Of a DNA stretch of 64,000 nucleotides, positions 39,400-46,970 are shown piece after piece; positions within the stretch are counted from its first letter, which is position 1; each line of letters starts with the position of its first letter. The notes below the pieces were generated by a model. It did no database searches, had not been told where the DNA came from, and was given only the letters and a program-made list of their open reading frames with translations. This stretch comes from Novosphingobium arvoryzae. Its GTDB lineage: Bacteria; Pseudomonadota; Alphaproteobacteria; Sphingomonadales; Sphingomonadaceae. A program made the translations under genes and the position numbers. The stretch lies in assembly GCF_014652615.1 (NCBI RefSeq), contig NZ_BMZD01000002.1, positions 248,001 to 312,000 of the forward strand, in the 5' to 3' direction.

Positions 39400-40119
39400 T
39401 CAATTCGTCGTCACGGCAACAGGCGCGGCGGAATCCGCCGGGCTATCGCCTTCATTCTGTCCGGTCGCCGCGCCATGCCCCAGATAGCGCAGCAAGCGCT
39501 GTAGCGGGATGGCCAGCCGTTCCGCCGCCGACCGGTCGGTCAGCGCCATGTGGACGACGTTGTCGCGGCCCAATGCCACAGACAGCGTTGCCCGGTCCAG
39601 TGGCAAGGTGATGCCCTGCTTGCCGGATCCTTCCTCGTCCTCGCCCACGCGCCAGGCCTGGTCCAGCTTGCGCGAACCGTCCTGCCCGGCATCGGCGGCG
39701 TGCGCCAGCCAGCGGACCTTGCCCATCCGGGCATTCTCCGCGATCCGGTCGGACCCGACCAGCAGCTTGCCGCTTTTCATTTCCAGCCCCAGCCGGTCGG
39801 TGAAGGCGCGGGTCAGCGCCGCTTCAATCCGCTGCGGCAAATCGGCCGGAATGGTCAGCGCGGCACCCTTGTAGGCTCGCGCCAGCGCGCCTTTCAGCTT
39901 GCCCTTGGCCAGTGCGGTTTCCAGCTCCCCGCGCGACACGCCGATCCACGCCCCCCGCCCCGGCGCACGCGCCAGCGCATCGGGCAGCACATCGCCATCG
40001 GGCGAAATGGCAAGCCGGATCAGCTCATCCCGCGAGCCGTGGCTCCCGGTGAGGATGCAGCGCCGCTCGGGCGCTTCCAGGCTGTCGGAACCTAGCGCGT
40101 CATTGTGAGGAATCCGCAT
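39400..40119 (-). CDS. YlxR/DUF448 and L7Ae-like RNA-binding protein
   Basis: A 239-aa protein with an N-terminal DUF448 (YlxR) domain (ERRCILTGSHGSRDELIRLAISPDG; GRGAWIG) and a C-terminal L7Ae-like part of which the usual K-turn-binding details are weak. GAGGAGG lies six bases before ATG 40119, which is inside the nusA 3' end (20-base overlap). Standard position between nusA and infB. Confidence 0.9.
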   Translation of the reverse strand: MRIPHNDALGSDSLEAPERRCILTGSHGSRDELIRLAISPDGDVLPDALARAPGRGAWIGVSRGELETALAKGKLKGALARAYKGAALTIPADLPQRIEAALTRAFTDRLGLEMKSGKLLVGSDRIAENARMGKVRWLAHAADAGQDGSRKLDQAWRVGEDEEGSGKQGITLPLDRATLSVALGRDNVVHMALTDRSAAERLAIPLQRLLRYLGHGAATGQNEGDSPADSAAPVAVTTN

Positions 40120-41737
40120 CGGCGGCCTCCTCGGTAGCCGGTTCATCCTCGAACCAGTGGGCGCGCGCGGCCATGATGATCTCGTTGCCCTGCTCTTCGT
40201 TCAAGCCATATTCGCCGAGCACGCCGCCCTTGTCCTCGACACGGTCGCTGCGGCGCGGCGCGGTGGCGGACTTGAGCGAGTTGTCGCGGCGGCGCTGTTC
40301 GGTGCGCTTCTTGGCAATGAGTTCGTCGGTGGCGAGGTCGGCCAGATCGTCCAGCGTCTTGATCCCGGCCTTGCCCAGCGTGACCAGCATCGCTTCGGTC
40401 AGGTGCGGGATTTCGGCCAGCGCATCCTCGACGCCCAGCGCGCGGCGTTCCTCGCGGCTGGCTTCCTCGCGGCGTTCCAGCGCTTCGGTGGCGCGGCTTT
40501 GCAGCTCCTCGGCCAGTTCCTCGTCGAAGCCTTCGATCGCGGCCAACTCGTTCACATCGATGTAGGCCACTTCTTCCAGCTCGCTGAAGCCTTCGGCCAC
40601 CAGCAGCTGCGAGAGGGTTTCGTCGACGTCCAGTTCTTCCTCGAACATCTTGGAGCGCTCGGCGAATTCCTTCTGGCGCTTTTCCGAAGCTTCCGCCTCG
40701 GTCATGATGTCGATCTGCGAACCGGTCAGCTGGCTGGCCAGACGCACGTTCTGGCCGCGGCGGCCGATCGCCAGCGAAAGCTGGTCATCGGGGACAACCA
40801 CTTCGATGCGGCTTTCTTCCTCGTCGATCACCACGCGGCTGACAGTGGCCGGCTGGAGCGCGTTGACGACGAACGTCGCGGTGTCTTCGCTCCACGGGAT
40901 GATGTCGATCTTTTCGCCCTGCAGTTCCTGCACGACGGCCTGCACGCGGCTGCCCTTCATGCCGACGCAGGCGCCGACCGGGTCGATGCTCGAATCGCGG
41001 CTGATCACGCCGATCTTGGCGCGGCTGCCCGGATCGCGGGCGGCGGCCTTGATCTCGATGATGTTGTCGTAGATTTCGGGCACTTCCTGCGCGAACAGCT
41101 TCTTCATGAATTCCGGGTGCGCCCGGCTGAGGAAGATCTGCGGACCGCGGTTCTGGCGCTCCACCTTCAGGATCAGCGCGCGGACGCGTTCGCCGACGCG
41201 GGCGACTTCGCGCGGGATCTGCTGATCGCGGCGGATCACGCCTTCGGCGCGACCCAGGTTCACGATCACGTGGCCGAATTCGACCGACTTGATCACGCCG
41301 GTGACGACTTCGCCGGCACGGTCCTTGAATTCGTCATACTGGCGATCACGCTCGGCATCGCGGACCTTCTGGAAGATCACCTGCTTGGCCGACTGCGCGT
41401 CGATGCGGCCCAGATCGACCGGCGGCAGCGGATCGACGATGAAGTCGCCCAGCTTCGCGTTCGGATCGAGCTTCTGCGCGGCCTTGAGGTCCACCTGCTT
41501 GAAGTAGTCCTCGACTTCCTCGACCACTTCGACGACGCGCCACAGGCGCAGGTCGCCGGTGCGCGGGTCCAGCTTGGCGCGAATGTCGTTTTCCGCGCCG
41601 TATCGGTTGCGCGCGGACTTCTGGATCGCTTCTTCCATCGCCTCGATCACGATCGACTTGTCGATCATCTTCTCGGTCGCGACGGAGGTCGCGATCGCAA
41701 GCAGTTCGGCGCGGTTGGCAGAAATCGGACTGGCCAT
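40100..41737 (-). CDS. nusA: Transcription termination/antitermination factor NusA
   Basis: A 545-aa NusA: N-terminal RNAP-binding domain, S1 (AGEVVTGVIKSVEFGHVIVNLG), two KH domains (VGACVGMKGSRVQAVVQEL) and C-terminal acidic repeats with helix-hairpin-helix-like segments. It is separated from rimP by two bases. Confidence 0.97.
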   Translation of the reverse strand: MASPISANRAELLAIATSVATEKMIDKSIVIEAMEEAIQKSARNRYGAENDIRAKLDPRTGDLRLWRVVEVVEEVEDYFKQVDLKAAQKLDPNAKLGDFIVDPLPPVDLGRIDAQSAKQVIFQKVRDAERDRQYDEFKDRAGEVVTGVIKSVEFGHVIVNLGRAEGVIRRDQQIPREVARVGERVRALILKVERQNRGPQIFLSRAHPEFMKKLFAQEVPEIYDNIIEIKAAARDPGSRAKIGVISRDSSIDPVGACVGMKGSRVQAVVQELQGEKIDIIPWSEDTATFVVNALQPATVSRVVIDEEESRIEVVVPDDQLSLAIGRRGQNVRLASQLTGSQIDIMTEAEASEKRQKEFAERSKMFEEELDVDETLSQLLVAEGFSELEEVAYIDVNELAAIEGFDEELAEELQSRATEALERREEASREERRALGVEDALAEIPHLTEAMLVTLGKAGIKTLDDLADLATDELIAKKRTEQRRRDNSLKSATAPRRSDRVEDKGGVLGEYGLNEEQGNEIIMAARAHWFEDEPATEEAADADSSQ

Positions 41738-41739
41738 AA

Positions 41740-42315
41740 TCAGTCTTCCTGTTCTTCAAGCAATTCGTCCGCGCCACTGGAATCCAGCGGGCGCGTGGCA
41801 GCAATCAGCCGGTCGGTCAGGACCAGCTTGGCGGAATGAATATCGGACAGCGGGAAGGAAACGCGGCCGGACTTCTTGTCCTCCAGCGTCACCACATCGC
41901 CTTCCAGGCCCACGAGTTCGCCCTGGAGCGACTTGCGATTCCCTTCGACCGGAACGGTCAGATTGATGCGAGCCTCGTGACCAGCCCAGTTGGCATAGTC
42001 CTTGGGGCGGGTCAGCGGCCGGTCGATCCCAGGCGAGCTGACTTCGAGGCGGTAGGCATCCGCGATCAGCACTTCGCCCGCTTCTTCCAGCGCGTCCAGC
42101 GCATCGGAGACGCGGCGCGACAATTCGGCGCAGTCCTCGATCACCAACTGGCCGGTTTCGGGACGCTCGGCCATGATCTGGAGCGTATGCTCGTCGTCAT
42201 GGTCGGAAATCGGGCCGATCTCTCCACCCTTGTAATAGCGCACGCGCACGAGATCGAAGCCGAGCGCTTTCGCCTCCGGCTCAACAACCTCGATAATCCG
42301 CGCGATATCCGCCAT
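41740..42315 (-). CDS. rimP: Ribosome maturation factor RimP
   Basis: A 191-aa 30S maturation factor: LEVSSPGIDRPL is the family signature, with a C-terminal SH3-like domain. The start at 42315 (MADIARI) is where homology begins. First gene of the nusA-infB operon. Confidence 0.95.
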   Translation of the reverse strand: MADIARIIEVVEPEAKALGFDLVRVRYYKGGEIGPISDHDDEHTLQIMAERPETGQLVIEDCAELSRRVSDALDALEEAGEVLIADAYRLEVSSPGIDRPLTRPKDYANWAGHEARINLTVPVEGNRKSLQGELVGLEGDVVTLEDKKSGRVSFPLSDIHSAKLVLTDRLIAATRPLDSSGADELLEEQED

Positions 42316-42456
42316 GCCAACTCCGTTTTGCCCGAAAAGCGAAATGCCCGTCTGCGCCGGCCCCTTTCGGCGCCAGCCCTGACCTTGGTTCACAATGTCG
42401 GGATGAGCAGTCCGTTAGGCCCATTTCCCGCGAAACGCAAGCAGAGTCTGCGCCGC

Positions 42457-43500
42457 TTATCCCCGCTCCAGCAGGCCATGCTTCTTCATCGCATGGCGCA
42501 ACTGGTCATAGCTGAGGCTCAGCGCTTTCGCGGTCTGCCGCTGGTTATAGCGGTTGCGGCCCAGCGCCTGTTCCAGGATCGCCTTTTCGTGCGCGTCCAC
42601 CGCCGCGCGCAGATCGTCGATCGAATCGAGCGGCGGCAGCGTGGGGGTGCCGGCCGGGGCGGGCTGGAACACCGGGTGATCCTCGCTGCGCACGGCGTTA
42701 AGCGCCTGCGCCATCGGCTCCGGCTTCCACGGGCTTTCGAACGGGTTGAACTGGATGTGGGCGATCGGGGTTTCGGGATCGCCCCAGCGATAGACCGCAC
42801 GCTCCACCACGTTGCGCAATTCGCGCACGTTGCCCGGCCACTGGTATTCCTCCAGTGCGCGCAGGGCATGGTCGGAAAAGCCGGGCCACCGCTCCCAGTC
42901 CAGCTCGGTCGCCATGCGGCGGCCGAAGTATTCGGCCAGCACGTGAATGTCGCCCTCCCGCACGCGCAGCGGCGGCAGGGTGATGACCTCGAAACTCAGC
43001 CGGTCGAGCAGATCGGCGCGGAACCGGCCCTGATCGGCCATGCGCGGCAGGTCCTCGTTGGTGGCGGCGACGATCCGCACATCCACCCGGATCGGGCGGG
43101 AAGAACCGATCCGCGTGACTTCGCCATATTCGACCGCGCGCAGCAGGCGTTCCTGCGCGCCCATCGACAGCGTGGCCAGTTCGTCGAGGAACAACGTGCC
43201 TTTGTCGGCTTCCTCGAACCGCCCGGCCCGCGCTCTGGTAGCGCCGGTAAAGGCCCCTTGCTCATGACCGAACAGCTCCGCCTCGATCAGCGTTTCCGGC
43301 AGTGCCGCGCAGTTCAGCGTGACCAGCGGCTCGCCCCAGCGCGGCGACAGGCGATGGAGGCGCTCGGCGATCAGTTCCTTGCCGGTCCCGCGCTCACCGA
43401 TCACCAGCACCGGGCGGCGCATCGGCGCGGCGCGGCTGGCGCGTTCGACCGCGTCGAGAAAGGCCGTGGACTGGCCGATGAACTGAACGTCACGATCCAT
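42457..43500 (-). CDS. pspF: Phage shock operon activator PspF (sigma-54 enhancer-binding)
   Basis: A 347-aa AAA+ activator with no receiver domain, as in PspF. Walker A GERGTGKE (35-42), the sigma-54 contact loop GAFTGA (82-87), Walker B GTLFLDEL (101-108) and a C-terminal Fis-type helix-turn-helix (ILEQALGRNRYNQRQTAKAL) are visible. It is divergent from the small leader gene and pspA. An ATG three codons upstream (43509) is an alternative start. The symmetric element 43520-43535 lies just before it and may serve as its binding site and autoregulator. Confidence 0.95.
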   Translation of the reverse strand: MDRDVQFIGQSTAFLDAVERASRAAPMRRPVLVIGERGTGKELIAERLHRLSPRWGEPLVTLNCAALPETLIEAELFGHEQGAFTGATRARAGRFEEADKGTLFLDELATLSMGAQERLLRAVEYGEVTRIGSSRPIRVDVRIVAATNEDLPRMADQGRFRADLLDRLSFEVITLPPLRVREGDIHVLAEYFGRRMATELDWERWPGFSDHALRALEEYQWPGNVRELRNVVERAVYRWGDPETPIAHIQFNPFESPWKPEPMAQALNAVRSEDHPVFQPAPAGTPTLPPLDSIDDLRAAVDAHEKAILEQALGRNRYNQRQTAKALSLSYDQLRHAMKKHGLLERG

Positions 43501-43512
43501 TCCCAACATATA

Positions 43513-43535
43513 GTGAAAATTCCCAACATTGGGAA
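43513..43535. promoter_or_regulatory. Putative PspF enhancer site
   Basis: gtgaaaattcccaacatt (43513-43530) overlaps the palindrome TTCCCAACATTGGGAA (43520-43535); a further TTCCCAAC lies at 43499-43506. It ends about 65-70 bases before the sigma-54 -24 box, the usual distance for an upstream activating site. An 18-base match (16/18) occurs before the second sigma-54 promoter at 58 kb. Confidence 0.7.
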
Positions 43536-43600
43536 CAGGCGCCAATATGTCGTTCGTCGATTAATCCGCAAAAACCCGCAAAATCGGCCCGACCGCAATT

Positions 43601-43615
43601 TGGCACACCCTTTGC
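43601..43615 (+). promoter_or_regulatory. Sigma-54 promoter of the psp operon
   Basis: TGGCAC-N5-TTGC, a perfect -24/-12 element (TGGCAC 43601-43606, TTGC 43612-43615). The start site is expected near 43627, about 25 bases before the small leader gene. Confidence 0.9.
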
Positions 43616-43651
43616 GAAGGGATGACCAAACGCTTTACCACGAGGAACGCC

Positions 43652-43828
43652 ATGTTCACCAAGCCTCTCTCCGCCGCTTCCAAGCTCGACAAGGCGATCA
43701 TGCTGTCGATCACCGCGATGCTGGCGATGAACGTCGTCGTGCTGGCCAACCAGCTGGATGCGGCCCCGGTGGTTGCCCAGTATGCACAGCCCTCGACGCA
43801 GCCGGTCGCTGCGGCGCAGCAGGCCTGA
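43652..43828 (+). CDS. Small psp-operon leader membrane protein
   Basis: A 58-aa protein with one central hydrophobic helix (AIMLSITAMLAMNVVVLA) and a Gln/Ala/Pro-rich tail. The ATG at 43652 has GAGGAA four bases upstream; an in-frame ATG at 43622 would precede the sigma-54 transcription start. It is the first gene of the operon, before pspA. No family recognised. A 48-aa secreted peptide is in the same position in the second sigma-54 locus. Confidence 0.7.
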   Translation: MFTKPLSAASKLDKAIMLSITAMLAMNVVVLANQLDAAPVVAQYAQPSTQPVAAAQQA

Positions 43829-44058
43829 TCGGCACGATCATGGTCAACGATCCCTTCAACCCCCTTGGGCCGGAACGCGACGAGCCCCCCGCTGGCGGCA
43901 CCCAGTCCCCCCGCCACAGCGACGTTCCGGCCCAAACCCTCTCCAGCGGGAGCACCGGCTCCGCGCGCAAGGCCTCGCGCTTCGATGACGAAGTGGAACG
44001 CCTGCGCAAGTCGCCCACCCCCGCCGCTTCTTCGCTTTCCAGTATCGGAGTACCCTTG

Positions 44059-44751
44059 ATGGGCATTTTCAGCCGCACCCGTGACATCATCGCCGCCAAC
44101 TTCAACGAGTTGCTCGACAAGGCGGACGACCCGTCGAAGATGATCCGCATGATCATCCTGGAGATGGAGGAAACCCTGGTCGAAGTGCGCGCCAGCGCGG
44201 CCCGCACCATCGCCGACCAGAAGGAAATGCACCGCCACACCGTGAAGCTGGACCGCCTGCAGGCCGACTGGGCGGAAAAGGCCCAGCTGGCGCTGAGCAA
44301 GGACCGCGAAGACCTGGCCCGCGCGGCGCTGGTCGAAAAGAAGAAGGCCGCCGACATGGCCGACCAGCTGAAGGCTGAAATTGCCGTGCTGGACGATGCC
44401 CTGCGCGCCTACGAACTGGACATCGAAAAGCTCCAGACCCGCCTGCGCGAAGCCCGCAGCCGCCAGACCGCGATCGCCGCCCGCCTGGAAAGCGCCGAGA
44501 ACCGCGTCAAGCTGCGCACGCTGCTGGCCAGCGAGCGGGTGGACGAGGCGATGGCCCGGTTCGACCAGCTGGAACGCCGCGTCGATTACGCCGAAGGCCG
44601 CGCCGATGCGCTGAGCCTGGCGGACGGCACCGGCCAGCCCAGCCTGGCCGACCAGATCTCCGCGCTCGCCGGGCAGGACAAGATCGACGAGGAACTCGAA
44701 GCCATGAAGCGCGCCCTCTCTGGCGGCGCCAACACCACCAAGGAGGGCTGA
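44059..44751 (+). CDS. pspA: Phage shock protein A
   Basis: A 230-aa PspA/IM30/ESCRT-III-type protein that stabilises the inner membrane and inhibits PspF. The canonical N-terminal amphipathic helix MGIFSRTRDIIAANFN starts at 44059, with GGAG eight bases upstream. Long coiled-coil helices follow (EEKAAL-type, R-Q-T-A-I-A-A-R). The frame stays open back to an ATG at 43840, giving a 73-residue Pro/Ser-rich extension with fairly coding-like codon choice; I treat that as possible, not proven. Confidence 0.9.
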   Translation: MGIFSRTRDIIAANFNELLDKADDPSKMIRMIILEMEETLVEVRASAARTIADQKEMHRHTVKLDRLQADWAEKAQLALSKDREDLARAALVEKKKAADMADQLKAEIAVLDDALRAYELDIEKLQTRLREARSRQTAIAARLESAENRVKLRTLLASERVDEAMARFDQLERRVDYAEGRADALSLADGTGQPSLADQISALAGQDKIDEELEAMKRALSGGANTTKEG

Positions 44752-44755
44752 AGCC

Positions 44756-45046
44756 ATGGAAGAAATCGTCCTGTTCGGATCGCTGTTCATCGGCCTGCCG
44801 TGGCTCATCCTGCACTATGTCACCAAGTGGAAGACCGCCGCGACGCTGACCGTCGATGACGAGGCGATGCTGGAGGAACTCTACCAGCTGGCCCGCCGCC
44901 TGGATGAACGGATGGACACGGTCGAGCGCCTGGTCGCTGCCGACAACCCGGAATTCCGCCCGGCCCGGCTGGTCCACGACCGCGAGATCGACAACCAGCC
45001 GCTGCGGGAACTCGACCGCATGATTGCACGCAAGGGGGGGAAGTAA
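44756..45046 (+). CDS. pspB: Phage shock protein B
   Basis: A 96-aa protein with an N-terminal membrane helix (LFGSLFIGLPWLILHYVTKW) and a helical tail (EELYQLARRLDERMDTVERLVAADNP). It starts four bases after pspA. In enterobacteria PspB with PspC senses envelope stress and recruits PspA. Confidence 0.88.
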   Translation: MEEIVLFGSLFIGLPWLILHYVTKWKTAATLTVDDEAMLEELYQLARRLDERMDTVERLVAADNPEFRPARLVHDREIDNQPLRELDRMIARKGGK

Positions 45047-45047
45047 G

Positions 45048-45425
45048 ATGAACAGCCCGCGCACCAGCTTTTACCGCGACAAGCAGAACGCCAAGTTCAT
45101 GGGGATCTGCTCCGGCATCGCCGACTATACCGGGATCAACGCGATCTGGGTGCGGCTGGCCGCGATCGGCCTGGTCTTCATGACCGGCGGCGGGATCATC
45201 CCGTTCTACTTCCTCGCCGGGTTCCTGGCGAACAAGAAGCCGCCGCACCTCTACGTCGATAGCCAGGAACAGAAGTTCTGGCAGCGCGTGCGCCAGTCGC
45301 CGGCCCGCACCGCCCGCGACGTGCGCGCCAGCTTCCGCGACATCGACCGCCGCCTGGCCGACGTCGAACACTATTACGTCAGCGCCAACCCGCGCCTGTC
45401 TGAAGAAATCGAGCGGCTGCGCTGA
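45048..45425 (+). CDS. pspC: Phage shock protein C
   Basis: A 125-aa protein with a PspC domain (FYRDKQNAKFMGICSGIADYTGINAIWVR) containing membrane helices, and a C-terminal helix (RRLADVEHYYVSANPRLSEEIERLR) like the coiled coils of the small genes that follow. It begins one base after the pspB stop. Confidence 0.9.
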   Translation: MNSPRTSFYRDKQNAKFMGICSGIADYTGINAIWVRLAAIGLVFMTGGGIIPFYFLAGFLANKKPPHLYVDSQEQKFWQRVRQSPARTARDVRASFRDIDRRLADVEHYYVSANPRLSEEIERLR

Positions 45426-45448
45426 GCGCGGCCTGAGGGGGAAAACCG

Positions 45449-45733
45449 ATGGGTGAACTTGCAATCCTGGTCCCGCTGGCACCGTTCCTGATGGTCGCCT
45501 TCATCGTCTGGACCAAGCACCAGTCCAAGGTGGCCGAGCTGAACGCCCGCGCCACCGCGGAAAAGGCCGCGCTGTATGCCGCCAGCAATTCCGACCTGGA
45601 AGAGCGCGTGCGGGTGCTGGAACGGATCGTTACCGACAAGGGCTATGACGTCGCCAGCCAGATCGAGGCCCTGCGCGATGCGCGCAAGGTCGAGGCGCTG
45701 CTGGACGCGCGTGAGCCAGAGGTGCGGCCGTGA
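45449..45733 (+). CDS. Small membrane protein 1 of the psp array
   Basis: 94 aa: N-terminal membrane helix (LAILVPLAPFLMVAFIVW) and a coiled coil ending in VLERIVTDKGYDVASQIEALR, then a short variable tail. RBS gaggggg lies seven bases upstream. Its stop overlaps the next GTG (GTGA). Pattern is like a short PspB. Function unknown; presumed Psp sensor or partner of PspA-PspC. Confidence 0.75.
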   Translation: MGELAILVPLAPFLMVAFIVWTKHQSKVAELNARATAEKAALYAASNSDLEERVRVLERIVTDKGYDVASQIEALRDARKVEALLDAREPEVRP

Positions 45734-46038
45734 ACTGGGGCAGTCCGGAATTCGTGATCGCGCTGGTCGCGATCTCGACCGGGGGGTGGCTGATCAACAA
45801 CTGGATCCGCGCCCGCCACGGGTATGCGCTGGAAGACGAATGGGGCGGCAAGACCGTCCAGGCCGAAACCGACAACACCCGCGCGCTGAGGGCCGAAAAC
45901 GCGGACTTGCGCGAACAACTCGCCCACTTTGCCGACCGCGTGAAAGTGCTGGAACGCATCGCCACCGACAAGAGCATTGCCGTCGCCGCCCAGATCGAAG
46001 CACTGCGCGACGCCCCTGAACTGGAGAACCGCCCGTGA
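45730..46038 (+). CDS. Small membrane protein 2 of the psp array
   Basis: 102 aa: N-terminal membrane helix (FVIALVAISTGGWLINNWI), then a charged segment and coiled coil ending in KVLERIATDKSIAVAAQIEAL. GTG start overlaps the previous stop (GTGA), and its own stop overlaps the next start in the same way. It is most similar to the following protein in the linker (RHGYALE vs KHGYPLE), which argues for duplication. Confidence 0.75.
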   Translation: MNWGSPEFVIALVAISTGGWLINNWIRARHGYALEDEWGGKTVQAETDNTRALRAENADLREQLAHFADRVKVLERIATDKSIAVAAQIEALRDAPELENRP

Positions 46039-46355
46039 GCCCTGAAGTGATGCAAGCCCTCGCCCCCGCCGCGTCGATCTTTGCCGTTGTCGGCGTGGTC
46101 GGCTGGGTCGTTACCACCTGGCTGCGGGTCAAGCACGGCTATCCGCTGGAAAGCTCGTGGGGCAAGGCGATCTATCCCAAGACCAGTTCCGAGGAACTGG
46201 AGCGGATCAAGCTGCTGAGCCAGGAAAACGCCCAGCTGCGCGCCGAACTGGGCTCGATCAAGGACCGGCTGGGCAATGTCGAGCGGATCGTCACCGACAG
46301 CGGCTACAGCCTGACCCACCAGATCGAGGCGCTGCGCGAGCTGCCGCGCAACTGA
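46035..46355 (+). CDS. Small membrane protein 3 of the psp array
   Basis: 106 aa: N-terminal helix (ASIFAVVGVVGWVVTTWL), linker RVKHGYPLESSWG, coiled coil and the C-terminal signature RLGNVERIVTDSGYSLTHQIEAL. GTGA overlap with gene 2. Confidence 0.75.
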   Translation: MSPEVMQALAPAASIFAVVGVVGWVVTTWLRVKHGYPLESSWGKAIYPKTSSEELERIKLLSQENAQLRAELGSIKDRLGNVERIVTDSGYSLTHQIEALRELPRN

Positions 46356-46387
46356 TCCGCACGCTGCTTGTACCTGGGGAGGGAACC

Positions 46388-46639
46388 ATGAATTTCTGGA
46401 ATGCCGTCGTGCTGGTCGCAGCGATCATCGCCGTCGCCAACATCGTAATGACCAAATATCGCTACCAGGGCACCGGGAAGGGCGCGATCGACGCGCCCGG
46501 GACCTCACCCCGCGAACTGGAACTGGAACGCGAGCTGGCCGAGCTGAAAGACCGCCTGCACGTGCTGGAACGCATCGCCACCGATGATCGCCAGTCGCGC
46601 TCCATCGCCGCCGAAATCGAAAGCCTGCGCGACAAGTAG
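46388..46639 (+). CDS. Small membrane protein 4 of the psp array
   Basis: 83 aa: helix NFWNAVVLVAAIIAVANIVM, short linker, coiled coil ending RLHVLERIATDDRQSRSIAAE. ATG at 46388 has GGGGAGGG just upstream. It is 32 bases after gene 3 with its own strong ribosome binding site. Confidence 0.75.
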   Translation: MNFWNAVVLVAAIIAVANIVMTKYRYQGTGKGAIDAPGTSPRELELERELAELKDRLHVLERIATDDRQSRSIAAEIESLRDK

Positions 46640-46663
46640 GCCCACCCACGGGGAGTAACCGCC

Positions 46664-46891
46664 ATGATCAGCGAATACCTCGTCGTTTCCCTTGCCACCC
46701 TGGCCGCGATCGGCATCGTCGCGGCAGCCATGCTGAAAGGCTGGCAGGGCTGGCTGACGCTGAAGCTGCGCGAACTCGACGCGCACCGCGGCGAGCCTGA
46801 ATCCGGCTCCGGCATGGCCCGGATCGAGATCGCCGACCTGAAGGAACGCATCCGCAAGCTGGAGGCCATCGCCGCCGGGGTGGACCTTTGA
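46664..46891 (+). CDS. Small membrane protein 5 of the psp array
   Basis: 75 aa: helix LVVSLATLAAIGIVAAAML, then a charged helical part with DLKERIRKLEAIAAGVDL, a shortened version of the shared signature. GGGGAG lies 10 bases upstream. Last gene of the array, 79 bases before a separate secreted protein gene. Confidence 0.72.
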   Translation: MISEYLVVSLATLAAIGIVAAAMLKGWQGWLTLKLRELDAHRGEPESGSGMARIEIADLKERIRKLEAIAAGVDL

Positions 46892-46970
46892 CCGTCCCCC
46901 CGCAGCGTTGACAAGCGTGGCGGGGCAAGGAAAAGCGGGTTTTCCCATTCGCGAAAGTAGCTTGCCCACC

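Noticed and set aside
37089..39611. Long plus-strand frame opposite infB
   Set aside because: Antisense to the conserved IF-2 GTPase and its low-complexity linker; Gly/Arg-rich translation mirrors the Ala/Pro codons of infB.
46905..46945. TTGACA-like -35 before the secreted protein gene
   Set aside because: No convincing -10 at the right distance, so no promoter is called.
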